64,000 nt of DNA from an uncultured Hymenobacter sp. GTDB lineage: Bacteria; Bacteroidota; Bacteroidia; Cytophagales; Hymenobacteraceae. The stretch lies in the NCBI GenBank assembly GCA_913776615.1, contig CAJYPK010000050.1, positions 124,001-188,000 on the forward strand. Reading direction: 5' to 3'. This document shows, piece after piece, positions 24,859 through 33,135 of the stretch (position 1 is the stretch's first letter; each line of letters begins with the position of its first letter). The notes under the pieces are model-generated. The model ran no database searches. It worked only from the letters and a program-made list of their open reading frames with translations, and was not told the DNA's origin. The position numbers and the translations under genes were made by a program.

Positions 24859-24917
24859 CCGTTTTTTGAAACTAAAAAACGGTGATTATGCCTCGCTACG
24901 CGCTGCATAATCACCGT
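24859..24917 (-). terminator. Adjacent hairpins, probable terminator
   Basis: Two overlapping hairpins: CCGTTTTTT/AAAAAACGG at 24859-24882 and a perfect 13-bp stem ACGGTGATTATGC/GCATAATCACCGT at 24879-24917. On the minus strand the second is followed by a T run; on the plus strand they follow the HExxH gene stop directly. Confidence 0.6.
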
Positions 24918-24995
24918 CGAATTGGCTCAGAAAATTGGTTACCTTAATACTTTGTTATTAACGCTGTTAGAAAGTGACACGATCACAAAACTATT

Positions 24996-25085
24996 GTCAT
25001 GCTGAGCTTGCCGAAGCATCTTGCCAGGTTCGTTGAACGGCTAAACAGCGAACCTGCCAAGATGCTTCGGCAAGCTCAGCATGAC
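24996..25085. repeat. Palindromic repeat, family B copy 2
   Basis: Arms of about 38 bases (24996-25033 and 25048-25085), core CATGCTGAGCTTGCCGAAGC, one internal mismatch. Located in the gap between two convergent genes. Confidence 0.9.
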
Positions 25086-25151
25086 GGACGTTTTCAAATG
25101 AAGTAACCTTATTAAGCAGCTTCAATTCTCAACAATTCCTCGCTGGCCGGC

Positions 25152-25883
25152 TCACAGCTGGGCCAGCCGGCCGCCATCCACGGTCAGGGTACTACCGTTG
25201 ATAAAATTGGCCTCGTCGGAGGCAAGGAAGCAGATGGCGGCAGCCAGCTCGTCGGGGGTACCAATCTGGCCGGTGATTTTTTCGGTACCATCGCGCACGT
25301 TGGGGTTGTTGCGCAGCATAGGCGTTTCGACGGCACCGGGAGCCACGGCATTGATGCGAGCCTGCGTGTAGGGCACTTCGAGGCTGAGGCCGCGTACGAA
25401 GGCTTCGAGGCCGCCCTTGCTGGTGGCGTAGGGAGCCACGTTGGGAGTGCTTTGAAAGGCGTGCACCGAGCTGACGGCCACCACGGCCCCACCCTTCATG
25501 TGCGGCACGCAGAGCTGGCAGAGGCGGAAGAGAGCGCGTAGGTTCACATTCATCACCTGGTCCCACTCGGCGGGGTCCAGCTCCAGGATGGGCGTGTAGG
25601 TCATCATGGCCGCGTCATTGATCAGAATATCAATGCGCTGGAAGCGGTCCAGGGTTTTTTCTACGGCGTGTACCAGGTCGGCGTCGCGGCCCACATCGGC
25701 TTTGATAAACAGCGCGTCGCTGCCCCCGGCCTTGATTTCGGCTTCTACCTCGTGGCCGGCCTTGGTCTCGCGGCCCAGGCATACCACGCTGGCCCCCTCG
25801 CGACCCAGGCGCACGGCCGTGGCCCGGCCAATGCCGGAAGTAGCACCCGTGACGAGGCAAACTTTATTCTGAAAGCGAAACAT
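25152..25883 (-). CDS. SDR-family oxidoreductase
   Basis: A 243-residue classical short-chain dehydrogenase. Cofactor site TGATSGIGRATA near residue 12; ILINDAAM in place of NNAG; catalytic Ser in AVSSVHAF and Tyr/Lys in YATSKGG. The C-terminal block INGSTLTVDGG is typical. The replacement of NNAG by NDAA is a mild variant also seen in the family. NAD(P)-dependent; the substrate cannot be deduced and no pathway neighbours are present. Confidence 0.92.
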   Translation of the reverse strand: MFRFQNKVCLVTGATSGIGRATAVRLGREGASVVCLGRETKAGHEVEAEIKAGGSDALFIKADVGRDADLVHAVEKTLDRFQRIDILINDAAMMTYTPILELDPAEWDQVMNVNLRALFRLCQLCVPHMKGGAVVAVSSVHAFQSTPNVAPYATSKGGLEAFVRGLSLEVPYTQARINAVAPGAVETPMLRNNPNVRDGTEKITGQIGTPDELAAAICFLASDEANFINGSTLTVDGGRLAQL

Positions 25884-26018
25884 AAGACAGCGTACTATAG
25901 ATGAGGTTGCCCAGCATGAACGGGCGACGGCCGTACTTGTTCAGCTAAACGCCACAAAACCGACCAGCTACCCGCTGCGTGAACGGCCGATGAAGCTTGA
26001 CCGCCGTATAGCTGGGCT

Positions 26019-26756
26019 ATGACTCCGACCTACCTGGCGCTGCTGGCCGCCGACATCATGCCGTTTGACTGGCAGCGCCTGTTCATTTCCGACCAAGCCC
26101 CGGCCGGCTTTTTATGGGAAGTGCTGGTACGCAGCATGTTTGCCTTCGTGCTTACCATCGGGGCGCTGCGCATTACGGGCAAGCGCGGGGTGCGGCAATT
26201 GTCGCTGTTCGAATTTGGTCTGCTGCTGGTGCTGGGCTCGGCGGCGGGCGACGCCACGTTTTACCACGACGTACCGCTGCTGTACGTGGTGATGGTATTT
26301 GTCGTGGTAATGGCGCTCTATGTGCTTTCCAACTACCTCATCGACAAGTTTCCCCGGGTAGAGCACCTGCTCGAAGGCCAGCCCGAGCTCATCATCGTGG
26401 ATGGTCAGATCAATATGGCGGCGTTCACCGAAGCCAGCCTTACCACCCAGGAGCTGTTTGGGCAGCTGCGGCAATTTCAGGTCGAGCACCTGGGGCAGGT
26501 GCGCCGCCTTTATCTGGAAGCGACGGGTGAGATCAGCGTCTTCTTCTTTGAACCGGCTGATGAGCGGCCGGGCCTGCCCATTTGGCCCGAGCTATACAAC
26601 CACCCGGCCACGGCGCTGACCAAGGCGGGCAACTACGCCTGCCACGCCTGCGCGGCAGTGTACGAACTACCTGCCAACCCCTCCCCGACGCCGTGCCCGC
26701 GCTGCCAGTTGCAGCAGGGCTGGCTACCCGCCTGCGCCACGCCCCGCCAGGCGTAA
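26019..26756 (+). CDS. DUF421/YetF membrane protein with C-terminal zinc-ribbon-like tail
   Basis: A 245-residue protein with three hydrophobic segments in the first 110 residues and the DUF421 block RITGKRGVRQLSLFEF, then the soluble YetF-like domain (LIIVDGQINM, the loop before helix). The last 40 residues add two CxxC pairs, C208/C211 (YACHAC) and C226/C229 (CPRC), a zinc-ribbon-like tail that ordinary YetF proteins lack. Function unknown; an envelope role is usual for the family. Coding sequence stops 97 bases before the next gene. Confidence 0.85.
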   Translation: MTPTYLALLAADIMPFDWQRLFISDQAPAGFLWEVLVRSMFAFVLTIGALRITGKRGVRQLSLFEFGLLLVLGSAAGDATFYHDVPLLYVVMVFVVVMALYVLSNYLIDKFPRVEHLLEGQPELIIVDGQINMAAFTEASLTTQELFGQLRQFQVEHLGQVRRLYLEATGEISVFFFEPADERPGLPIWPELYNHPATALTKAGNYACHACAAVYELPANPSPTPCPRCQLQQGWLPACATPRQA

Positions 26757-26852
26757 CAAGCTCGTAACCTACGGGCTGAAACTTACGAATACAGCCCAGG
26801 CCGTCCCACCGGGGCGGCGGGCTTCATTCTTTCCCTTTACTTTTCCCCGCTC

Positions 26853-27674
26853 ATGGAACCAACGTCCAACCAGCCGAACAACGGCTTTTCCGGCTCGGGC
26901 AACCAGGCCAATTCCGCCAATTCTTCGGCCACCAACGGCACCGATAATCAGTTTTCGACTACGGCAGCTCACGCCACCGGCACCGGCCACTTTCCGGCCG
27001 AGCACGCCGCCCCCACCCAGCCCAACGGCTCGGGCGTAAAAGATAAATTCAATGACGCCGTGACTTCCGGTAAGGAAAAGCTCAACGACGTGGTAGCTAC
27101 TGGCAAAGACAAGCTCAACGATGCCGTAGCCAGCGGTAAGAAGTGGCTCAACGACTCGGGCGTAGCCGACAAGGCCCAGCAGCTCCCGCAAGCTGCCAAA
27201 GATCTGGGCAATAAAGCTGTGCAAAGCGTCAACGGCCTCACCACCACCCAGAAAGCCGTGGGTGTGGGCCTGCTGGCCGCCGGGGTAGCTTTCCTGATTA
27301 CGCGCAACAAAAAAGATAAGTCGGACGACGGCGAATACCGCCACCGCCCGCACCGCTCGCCCTTCGACCACCAGCCCCACACCCGCGACAACTCGGGTTT
27401 TGAAAACCGGGGCCAGCGCCCCTGGGGCGGCTCGCGCTACGCCAATGGCCCGCAGGGTCAAACTAATAAGTCTCGCATCAGCTCGGGCAGCGGCTACACT
27501 TCCGGCCCGGCCCACAGCAACGATTTCGGTAGCCAGTCGGGGCATGGTCACCAGGCCAGCTCCATCGGCAACCAGCGCCGCGACCAGGGCCCGGCCTCGG
27601 GCAGCCGCTACGATGCCAGCACCTCGGGTAGCCAAAACCCCAACAACCTCGACCAGCTCAGCAGTGCCTTCTAG
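26853..27674 (+). CDS. Hypothetical protein with amphipathic repeats and one membrane segment
   Basis: A 273-residue protein I do not recognise. Residues 1-60 are Asn/Ser/Gly-rich and disordered. Residues 62-110 contain three near-repeats of the 11-residue type KLNDAVASGK (KFNDAVTSGKE, KLNDVVATGKD, KLNDAVASGKK), reminiscent of LEA or apolipoprotein-like amphipathic helices. One membrane segment follows (AVGVGLLAAGVAFLI, about residues 136-150), then a long Gly/Ser/Arg/His-rich tail. A stress- or envelope-associated role is only a guess. A strong terminator follows. Confidence 0.6.
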   Translation: MEPTSNQPNNGFSGSGNQANSANSSATNGTDNQFSTTAAHATGTGHFPAEHAAPTQPNGSGVKDKFNDAVTSGKEKLNDVVATGKDKLNDAVASGKKWLNDSGVADKAQQLPQAAKDLGNKAVQSVNGLTTTQKAVGVGLLAAGVAFLITRNKKDKSDDGEYRHRPHRSPFDHQPHTRDNSGFENRGQRPWGGSRYANGPQGQTNKSRISSGSGYTSGPAHSNDFGSQSGHGHQASSIGNQRRDQGPASGSRYDASTSGSQNPNNLDQLSSAF

Positions 27675-27700
27675 GCTTGCTCGCTGAACACCAACCGGAA

Positions 27701-27731
27701 GGGCCGGCTGCTAGCGCAGCCGGCCCTTTTT
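27701..27731 (+). terminator. Intrinsic terminator
   Basis: Stem GGGCCGGCTGC / GCAGCCGGCCC and five T, 26 bases after the preceding stop. Confidence 0.9.
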
Positions 27732-27748
27732 GCGTAATCTTGCCCCCT

Positions 27749-29110
27749 ATGCTTTTCTACACCGTCATGAAGCCCGTGGTACGCCTGGGGCTGCGCGTGT
27801 TTTTCCGCCGCCTGGAGGTGCGCCACCGCGAGCGCCTACGCCTGCCCGGCCCGCTCATGCTGTGCAGCAACCACCCCAACACGCTCATGGACCCGCTCGT
27901 GACGGCCATTCAACGCCACGAGCCCATTGCGTTTCTGGCCAAGAGCACGTTTTTCAAAAACCCGATCCTCGGAGCCATTATGCGTTCGGGTAACTGCATT
28001 CCCATCTACCGGCGGCAGGATGCGGCGGGAGCCAACGCCCCCAGCCCGGCCCAGCTCGCGGCCAGCAACGAGGCCAGCTTCGGCCGCTGCTACGACTACC
28101 TGGAGCGCGGCGGCACGGTCATGATTTTTCCCGAAGGCACCAGCGTGAGCGAGCGCCGGCTGCGCCCGCTCAAGACCGGGGCCGCCCGCATTGCGCTGGG
28201 CACCGAGGCCCGGCACGATTTCAAGCTGGGGCTAAAATTGGTGTGCGTGGGCACTAATTACTTTGACCCCAGCCGCTTCCGCTCCGACGTTTTGCTGAAC
28301 GTCGCCCCGCCCATCAACGTGGCCGACTACGCCGAGCGTTACCACCAAGACCCCGAAGCCGCCGCCGATGCCCTCACCGAGGAAATTACCCGTCGGCTCA
28401 CCCGCCGCCTCGTCATCAGCCGGGCGGCCGATGAAGATCAGCTGGCCCAGCAGGTGGAGCGCACCTTCGGCGACCACCTCAATCCCGACGATGACCCGAC
28501 TACGCTCTACGACAACTTCCAGCTCAGCCGCACCCTGCTCGACGCCGTGGCGTGGTTTGCGCAGCACGATCCCAGCCGCCTAGCGGCCCTGCGCACCGCG
28601 CTCGGCACCTACCTGACCAGCCTGGGCACCCACCGGCTCGACGACGACGACCTCGACCAGACCCAGCGCCCCGGCACCCGGCTGGCCGATATTCTCAACC
28701 TTGGGCTGGGCTTTCCAGTGTGGCTCTATGGCGTAATTACCAACTATCTGCCTTATAAAATCCCCGCGCAGGTAGCCCGCCGCGCCACTAAGGAGACGGA
28801 GTTTATCGCCGCCATCCTGCTGGGGGTGGGTATCGTCACTTTCCCGCTGGCCTACGCCGTGGAGGCCGCCGCCGTGCAACACTGGCTCACGCACGATTGG
28901 CGACTCACGGCGCTGTTTCTCTTGAGCTTGCCCTTCGCCGGTTTCTACGCGCTCGGCTATTGGCAAACGCTGAGCGCCCGCTTGCGGCGCATCCGGGTGC
29001 GCTGGCTACCCACCGCCACCCGCACCGCGCTGCAAACCCAACGCGCCACCGTGCTGGGGCTGCTGGATGAGGCCCACGCCGCTTATGTAAACAAACGGGA
29101 TGTAGCGTAA
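27749..29110 (+). CDS. PlsC-type lysophospholipid acyltransferase
   Basis: A 453-residue membrane acyltransferase of the 1-acylglycerol-3-phosphate family, making membrane phospholipid. The catalytic motif is NHPNTLMDPLV (His with Asp six positions on, the usual Bacteroidota spacing variant) and the substrate loop is FPEGTSVSERRLRPLKTGA. Two or three membrane segments lie in the C-terminal third. It is about 200 residues longer than the core enzyme. ATG at 27749 follows TAATCTTG, a one-mismatch -7 box. The stop codon TAA is inside a palindrome of the RAYT-associated family. Confidence 0.9.
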   Translation: MLFYTVMKPVVRLGLRVFFRRLEVRHRERLRLPGPLMLCSNHPNTLMDPLVTAIQRHEPIAFLAKSTFFKNPILGAIMRSGNCIPIYRRQDAAGANAPSPAQLAASNEASFGRCYDYLERGGTVMIFPEGTSVSERRLRPLKTGAARIALGTEARHDFKLGLKLVCVGTNYFDPSRFRSDVLLNVAPPINVADYAERYHQDPEAAADALTEEITRRLTRRLVISRAADEDQLAQQVERTFGDHLNPDDDPTTLYDNFQLSRTLLDAVAWFAQHDPSRLAALRTALGTYLTSLGTHRLDDDDLDQTQRPGTRLADILNLGLGFPVWLYGVITNYLPYKIPAQVARRATKETEFIAAILLGVGIVTFPLAYAVEAAAVQHWLTHDWRLTALFLLSLPFAGFYALGYWQTLSARLRRIRVRWLPTATRTALQTQRATVLGLLDEAHAAYVNKRDVA

Positions 29111-29128
29111 GCTTTAGCTTACGCTACA
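29101..29128. repeat. RAYT-associated palindrome, family A copy 2 (short form)
   Basis: Perfect 13-base arms TGTAGCGTAAGCT / AGCTTACGCTACA with two-base loop. It lies between convergent genes, contains the acyltransferase TAA and touches the oxidoreductase stop at 29129; probably a shared terminator-like hairpin. Confidence 0.85.
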
Positions 29129-30784
29129 TTACTCATCCAGGTACTGGTGCACAAATTTGATGGCCATGCTACCCTCGCCCACGGCCGAGGCCACCCGGGC
29201 CATCGCGCCGGCCCGGCCGTCGCCAGCGGCAAAGAGGCCGGGCACGCAAGTCTCTAGCAGATAGGGCTCCCGGTCTTTTTTCCAGGCTGTTTTGTAGCGC
29301 GGATCGGCCACGAGGTCGCGGCCGGTGAGCAAGTAGCCTTTGGCATCGCAGAGGGCCAGGTGGCACACCCACTCGGTACTGGGCTTGGCCCCGATGAAGA
29401 TGAACAGCGCCCGGGCCGGCTTCTTCTCGGGCTCGCGGCCCTCCTGCTGAATCACCACGGCTTCCAGCGAATCCTGACCGCAGGCTTCGCGCACCTGGGT
29501 ACGGGGCAGGATCTCGATGTTGGGCGTCTGGCTAATCTGCTCGATGAGGTAGGCCGACATACTAGCCGCCAGATTTTCGCCCCGAATGACGATGAACACC
29601 CGCGAGGCGTAAGTAGATAGGTACATAGCCGCCTGCCCCGCCGAATTGCCCCCACCAATAACGTACACCGGCTGCGCGCTACAGCTGCGGGCCTCGGTGC
29701 GCGCCGCCCCGTAGTACACCCCAGCCCCGCTGAGCCGGGCCAGCCCCGGTGCATCGAGCGTGCGGTAGCTGACGCCGGTAGTGAGTACCACGGCGCGGGC
29801 TTTGATTTCCTTACCGTCGCTCAAAGTCAACACCTTGTAGCCATCCTGAATGCAAAGGTTGGTTACTTCCTGCGGGGCCATAAACTCGGCCCCGAGGCGG
29901 GTGGCCTGGCTCCAGGCGCGGTGAGCGAGCTCGGCCCCACTGAGGCCGGTGGGGAAGCCCAGGTAGTTTTCGATGCGCGACGACGAGCCGGCCTGCCCGC
30001 CGGGCGTTTGGCGCTCGACGATGAGCGTACGCAAGCCCTCCGACGCGCCGTACACGGCCGCCGCCAGGCCGGCCGGCCCCGCCCCGATAATCACCACGTC
30101 ATATAGTTCCTGCTGGGCATCGACGAGCAAGCCCAGGTGCCGGGCCAGGTCGAGCTTATCAGGACGGGCCACGGCCTTACCGTCGGGGCAAATGACGACG
30201 GGCAGGTCGTCGGGCGAGAAGCCATTGGCCTTAAGCAGGATGCTAGCTTCGGCGTCTTTCTCGTAGTCCAGCCACTGGTAGCCAACCATGTAGCCGCTCA
30301 AAAAATCCTTGAGCTCGTGCGAGAGCGGCGACCATTGAAACCCGATGAGCCGCAGCCCCGCGAAGGCCGGCCGGTAGCTGGCCTGCCAGCTATTCAGCAG
30401 GTCGTGCAGCGTGGGGTAAAGCAATTGCTCCGGCGGATCCCAGGGCTTGAGCAGGTAATAATCGAGCTGCGCCGAGTTGATGGCCTTGATGGCGGCCGTC
30501 GTATCGGCGTAGGCCGTGAGCAGCACGCGCTTGGCTTCGGGAAACAGCTCGCGGGCGCGGGTGAGCACTTCCACGCCTTCGACCTCGGGCATGCGCTGAT
30601 CGGCCAGCACGAGGGCCAGCGGCTCGGCGCGGGCGCGCAGCTCGGTGAGGGTGGAAAGTGCTTCCGGCCCCGAGTTTACGCTCAGGATGCGGTAGTCCTT
30701 GCGGAATTCCTGGCGCAAGTCGCGGGTGAGAGCCGCCAGCACTTGCGCATCGTCGTCAACGGTAAGAATAAAGGGCTTTTTCAT
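29129..30784 (-). CDS. Receiver-FAD oxidoreductase (response regulator fused to thioredoxin-reductase-like protein)
   Basis: A 551-residue three-part protein. Residues 1-120 are a response-regulator receiver (acidic pair VDDD, phospho-acceptor Asp in LADQRMPEVEG, Lys in LLKPW). Residues 130-225 look like a glutaredoxin/thioredoxin fold whose active cysteines are gone (FQWSPLSHELK). Residues 230-551 are a thioredoxin-reductase-like FAD/NADPH domain (VVIIGAGPAGLAAAVYG, VYVIGGGNSAGQAAM, FAAGDGRAGAM) in which the CxxC expected after GAGV is replaced by YYGA. A flavin-dependent reaction is likely but not a dithiol exchange. Its presumptive partner kinase is at 31538. Confidence 0.85.
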   Translation of the reverse strand: MKKPFILTVDDDAQVLAALTRDLRQEFRKDYRILSVNSGPEALSTLTELRARAEPLALVLADQRMPEVEGVEVLTRARELFPEAKRVLLTAYADTTAAIKAINSAQLDYYLLKPWDPPEQLLYPTLHDLLNSWQASYRPAFAGLRLIGFQWSPLSHELKDFLSGYMVGYQWLDYEKDAEASILLKANGFSPDDLPVVICPDGKAVARPDKLDLARHLGLLVDAQQELYDVVIIGAGPAGLAAAVYGASEGLRTLIVERQTPGGQAGSSSRIENYLGFPTGLSGAELAHRAWSQATRLGAEFMAPQEVTNLCIQDGYKVLTLSDGKEIKARAVVLTTGVSYRTLDAPGLARLSGAGVYYGAARTEARSCSAQPVYVIGGGNSAGQAAMYLSTYASRVFIVIRGENLAASMSAYLIEQISQTPNIEILPRTQVREACGQDSLEAVVIQQEGREPEKKPARALFIFIGAKPSTEWVCHLALCDAKGYLLTGRDLVADPRYKTAWKKDREPYLLETCVPGLFAAGDGRAGAMARVASAVGEGSMAIKFVHQYLDE

Positions 30785-30791
30785 AGAAGAA

Positions 30792-30864
30792 TGTAGGGTA
30801 AGCGTTAGCTTGCCGCCGCTTGGTGGGCCTCCCGCACGCCGGGCAAGCTAACGCTTACCCTACA
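30792..30864. repeat. RAYT-associated palindrome, family A copy 3
   Basis: Arms 30792-30814 and 30841-30864 (TGTAGGGTAAGCGTTAGCTT and complement). It lies one base before the RAYT ATG and seven bases before the divergent oxidoreductase ATG, so it carries both 5' ends. Confidence 0.93.
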
Positions 30865-30865
30865 C

Positions 30866-31477
30866 ATGAAGACGCATTATCAGCGCAAGTTGCCACACGT
30901 GTTGCCACCGGGCGCTGTCATCTTTTTTACGTTTCGCCTGGCGGGGTCGCTACCGGTGGCGGTGCTTGAGCAGCTAGCCGAAAATCAGTATTTCGCCTTG
31001 CAAGAGGCTACTAGCATGCCCGCCGCGCAACAAGTTGAAGCTATCATAAAAATCAAGAAGCAGCAGTTTGCCAAATTTGATACTTTACTGGACCAAGCTA
31101 CGCACGGCCCGGCTTGGCTGAGGATGCCCGACGTTGCCAATACAATTATGCAGGAGATAAACGCCTTGGCTGAGTTACGCGTGGTGGTACTGGCCTATTG
31201 CCTCATGCCCAACCACGTGCACCTAGTAGCGCAGCTACCGGACGAAGCCACTTTCTCGGCCGCCCGCATGATGCAGCGCCTTAAAGGCCGTACCGCCGTC
31301 GCAGCCAATAGACTGTTGGGCCTGCAAGGCCAGCCTTTCTGGCAGCACGAGAGCTACGACCACGTCGTACGCGACGGAAAAGAGCAGGAACGCATCATTG
31401 CCTATGTATTGAACAACCCAGTAAAAGCCGGCTTAGCAGAAAACTGGTCCCAGTGGCCTTATTCGCATGTAGGGTAA
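30866..31477 (+). CDS. REP-associated tyrosine transposase (RAYT)
   Basis: A 203-residue IS200-like (Y1) nuclease of the RAYT class. The HUH motif is LMPNHVHLVAQLP, and the catalytic tyrosine is in WQHESYDHVVRD; the C-terminal YVLNNPVKAGL is a family hallmark. RAYTs cut and join single-stranded DNA at their matching REP palindromes but do not carry insertion-sequence ends. Family A palindromes flank it on both sides, 30792-30864 before and 31468-31547 after, with the stop codon TAA inside the second. Its GC content is lower than its neighbours'. It separates a kinase gene from its partner. Confidence 0.95.
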   Translation: MKTHYQRKLPHVLPPGAVIFFTFRLAGSLPVAVLEQLAENQYFALQEATSMPAAQQVEAIIKIKKQQFAKFDTLLDQATHGPAWLRMPDVANTIMQEINALAELRVVVLAYCLMPNHVHLVAQLPDEATFSAARMMQRLKGRTAVAANRLLGLQGQPFWQHESYDHVVRDGKEQERIIAYVLNNPVKAGLAENWSQWPYSHVG

Positions 31478-31547
31478 GCTTTAGCTTGCCCGGCGTCTAG
31501 CGAGCCACAACCCATCAGACGCCGGGCAAGCTAAAGCTTACCCTACA
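31468..31547. repeat. RAYT-associated palindrome, family A copy 4
   Basis: Perfect 31-base arms (31468-31498 and 31517-31547), core TGTAGGGTAAGCTTTAGCTT. Supplies the TAA stop codons of both convergent genes, RAYT and the histidine kinase. Confidence 0.95.
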
Positions 31548-32938
31548 CCTACCGGGAGCCAGACGGTGAATTCGGTGCGGCCGGGTACCGACTGCGCCTC
31601 CAGCCGGCCGCCGTGCTCCTGCACGATGCGACGGGCAATGTCGAGACCCAGGCCACTGCCCTCGCCCGCTGGCTTAGTAGTGTAAAATGGCTCAAACATA
31701 TGCGGCAGCACGTCGGGGGCGATGCCGCTGCCGTTGTCGATAACGCTGACGCTCACACCCTCCGGCTGCGGGGCAGCTTGCACCGTGAGGACGCCACCCG
31801 TAGCGGGGAGTGCGTCGATGGCGTTGTCAATCAAGTTAGTCCATACTTGGTTGAGTTGGCCTACTTCGCCCAGCACGCGGGGAAGGTTGGGCGCGTACTC
31901 CCGGGTTAGCCGGGCATTTTTGTGGCGCAGCGCGTGGTCGAACATATTGAGCGTACTGTCGAGGCCCGTAGTAAGGTCAAGCGGCTCGCGGCCCCCGGCG
32001 CGGTCCATGTGTGAATACGTTTTGACGTTGCCCACCAGCGTACTGATGCGCTGGCTAGCCTCGTGAATGTCGCGGGTGAAGCGTACAGCGGCCAGGTGGC
32101 CTTCGAGCCAGGCCAGCGCGGCGGGCCGGGCGGGTGCGGGCAGCGGCGCTACCAGCGGGGCGAGGGTAGCGGCCGTGTGGCCGGCATCGAGCAGGCTGGG
32201 GGCCAGGGCGTAGCCGTCGGGGCAGCCCTGGGCTTCGAGCCAGTCGGCCAGCTCGTCTTCGCAGTCGGCGCGGGCCAGCGCCGAGCGGGGGGCAGCCGGC
32301 GCGGCGGGTACTCCCGAGGAGAGCAGGGCGGCCACGGCCTCGGCGGGTGGGCAGGTAGCCAATAAGTTTTGTAGCAATTGGGGCTTGGCTTGCAGGGCAT
32401 CGCCGAGGGCAGCGGCGGCGCGGGCAATGGCGGCGGCGGGGTTGTTGAGCTCGTGGGCCAGGCCCGCCGAGAGCTTACCCAGCGCCCGCAGCTTATCATC
32501 GCGCTCCTGGCCGCGCACTTCCTCGCGGGCGCGGTCGCTCATGATGCCCACCAGCCGCTGCACCAACTCAGGACTACGCTGCTCCAGCGCCGGAAACTCG
32601 GTGCGCGGCAGTAGGTAGAGGGTCGTATCGCCCGCCGCGAGCCCCTGGCCCTTGGCCGTTTGCAACCGCGAGTAGGGCAACACGCCCGTGATCTGCCCCG
32701 CCCCTACCCGGTAAATCGGGCCGCGCTGGCCCGCGTCGGGGCGGTGGTAGTGCAGCCCTCCGGCTACGACGCCCATCATGTGGCTGGCCGGCTCGCCGAC
32801 CTGCACGATAATTTCCCCGTCGGTATACTGGCGAAGCTCGCCCGCCTGCGCCAGCCAGGCTATCATATCGGCGGGTAAATCTTGAAAAGCCGTAATGCGG
32901 CCAAGGGCGGCGGGGTCGGGAGGAAGTTGCTGAGCCAT
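31538..32938 (-). CDS. Sensor histidine kinase with cyclic-nucleotide-binding-like domain
   Basis: A 466-residue soluble kinase. Residues 10-135 resemble a cNMP-binding (CRP-like) sensor domain. The H-box is LGKLSAGLAHELNNPAAAI; N-box NQVWTNLIDNAIDALP; G-boxes VIDNGSGIAPD and GEGSGLGLDIARRI. A long Ala/Leu-rich helix region separates H-box and catalytic domain. The receiver-FAD oxidoreductase that begins after the RAYT insertion on the same strand is the probable partner; such kinase-reductase pairs recur in bacteria (from memory). The last codons GVG and the stop lie in the palindrome. Confidence 0.92.
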   Translation of the reverse strand: MAQQLPPDPAALGRITAFQDLPADMIAWLAQAGELRQYTDGEIIVQVGEPASHMMGVVAGGLHYHRPDAGQRGPIYRVGAGQITGVLPYSRLQTAKGQGLAAGDTTLYLLPRTEFPALEQRSPELVQRLVGIMSDRAREEVRGQERDDKLRALGKLSAGLAHELNNPAAAIARAAAALGDALQAKPQLLQNLLATCPPAEAVAALLSSGVPAAPAAPRSALARADCEDELADWLEAQGCPDGYALAPSLLDAGHTAATLAPLVAPLPAPARPAALAWLEGHLAAVRFTRDIHEASQRISTLVGNVKTYSHMDRAGGREPLDLTTGLDSTLNMFDHALRHKNARLTREYAPNLPRVLGEVGQLNQVWTNLIDNAIDALPATGGVLTVQAAPQPEGVSVSVIDNGSGIAPDVLPHMFEPFYTTKPAGEGSGLGLDIARRIVQEHGGRLEAQSVPGRTEFTVWLPVGVG

Positions 32939-33135
32939 AGTACCCGTAACCCATCCGGCCGCCTTAGGTTGGTAGCGACGCGGGGCGGCGAGGCAAATTT
33001 GATAGCGGGCGGCGAGCTTTTTCCTGCAACGCTACAATTAGGGGAGCATACCAGTATTTTTTTCTGGCAACGCGCCGCAAGCCACTTCGTAATTCGCCGC
33101 AACTCGCACTACTCCCCCCGGGTAGGTGTTCTTTT

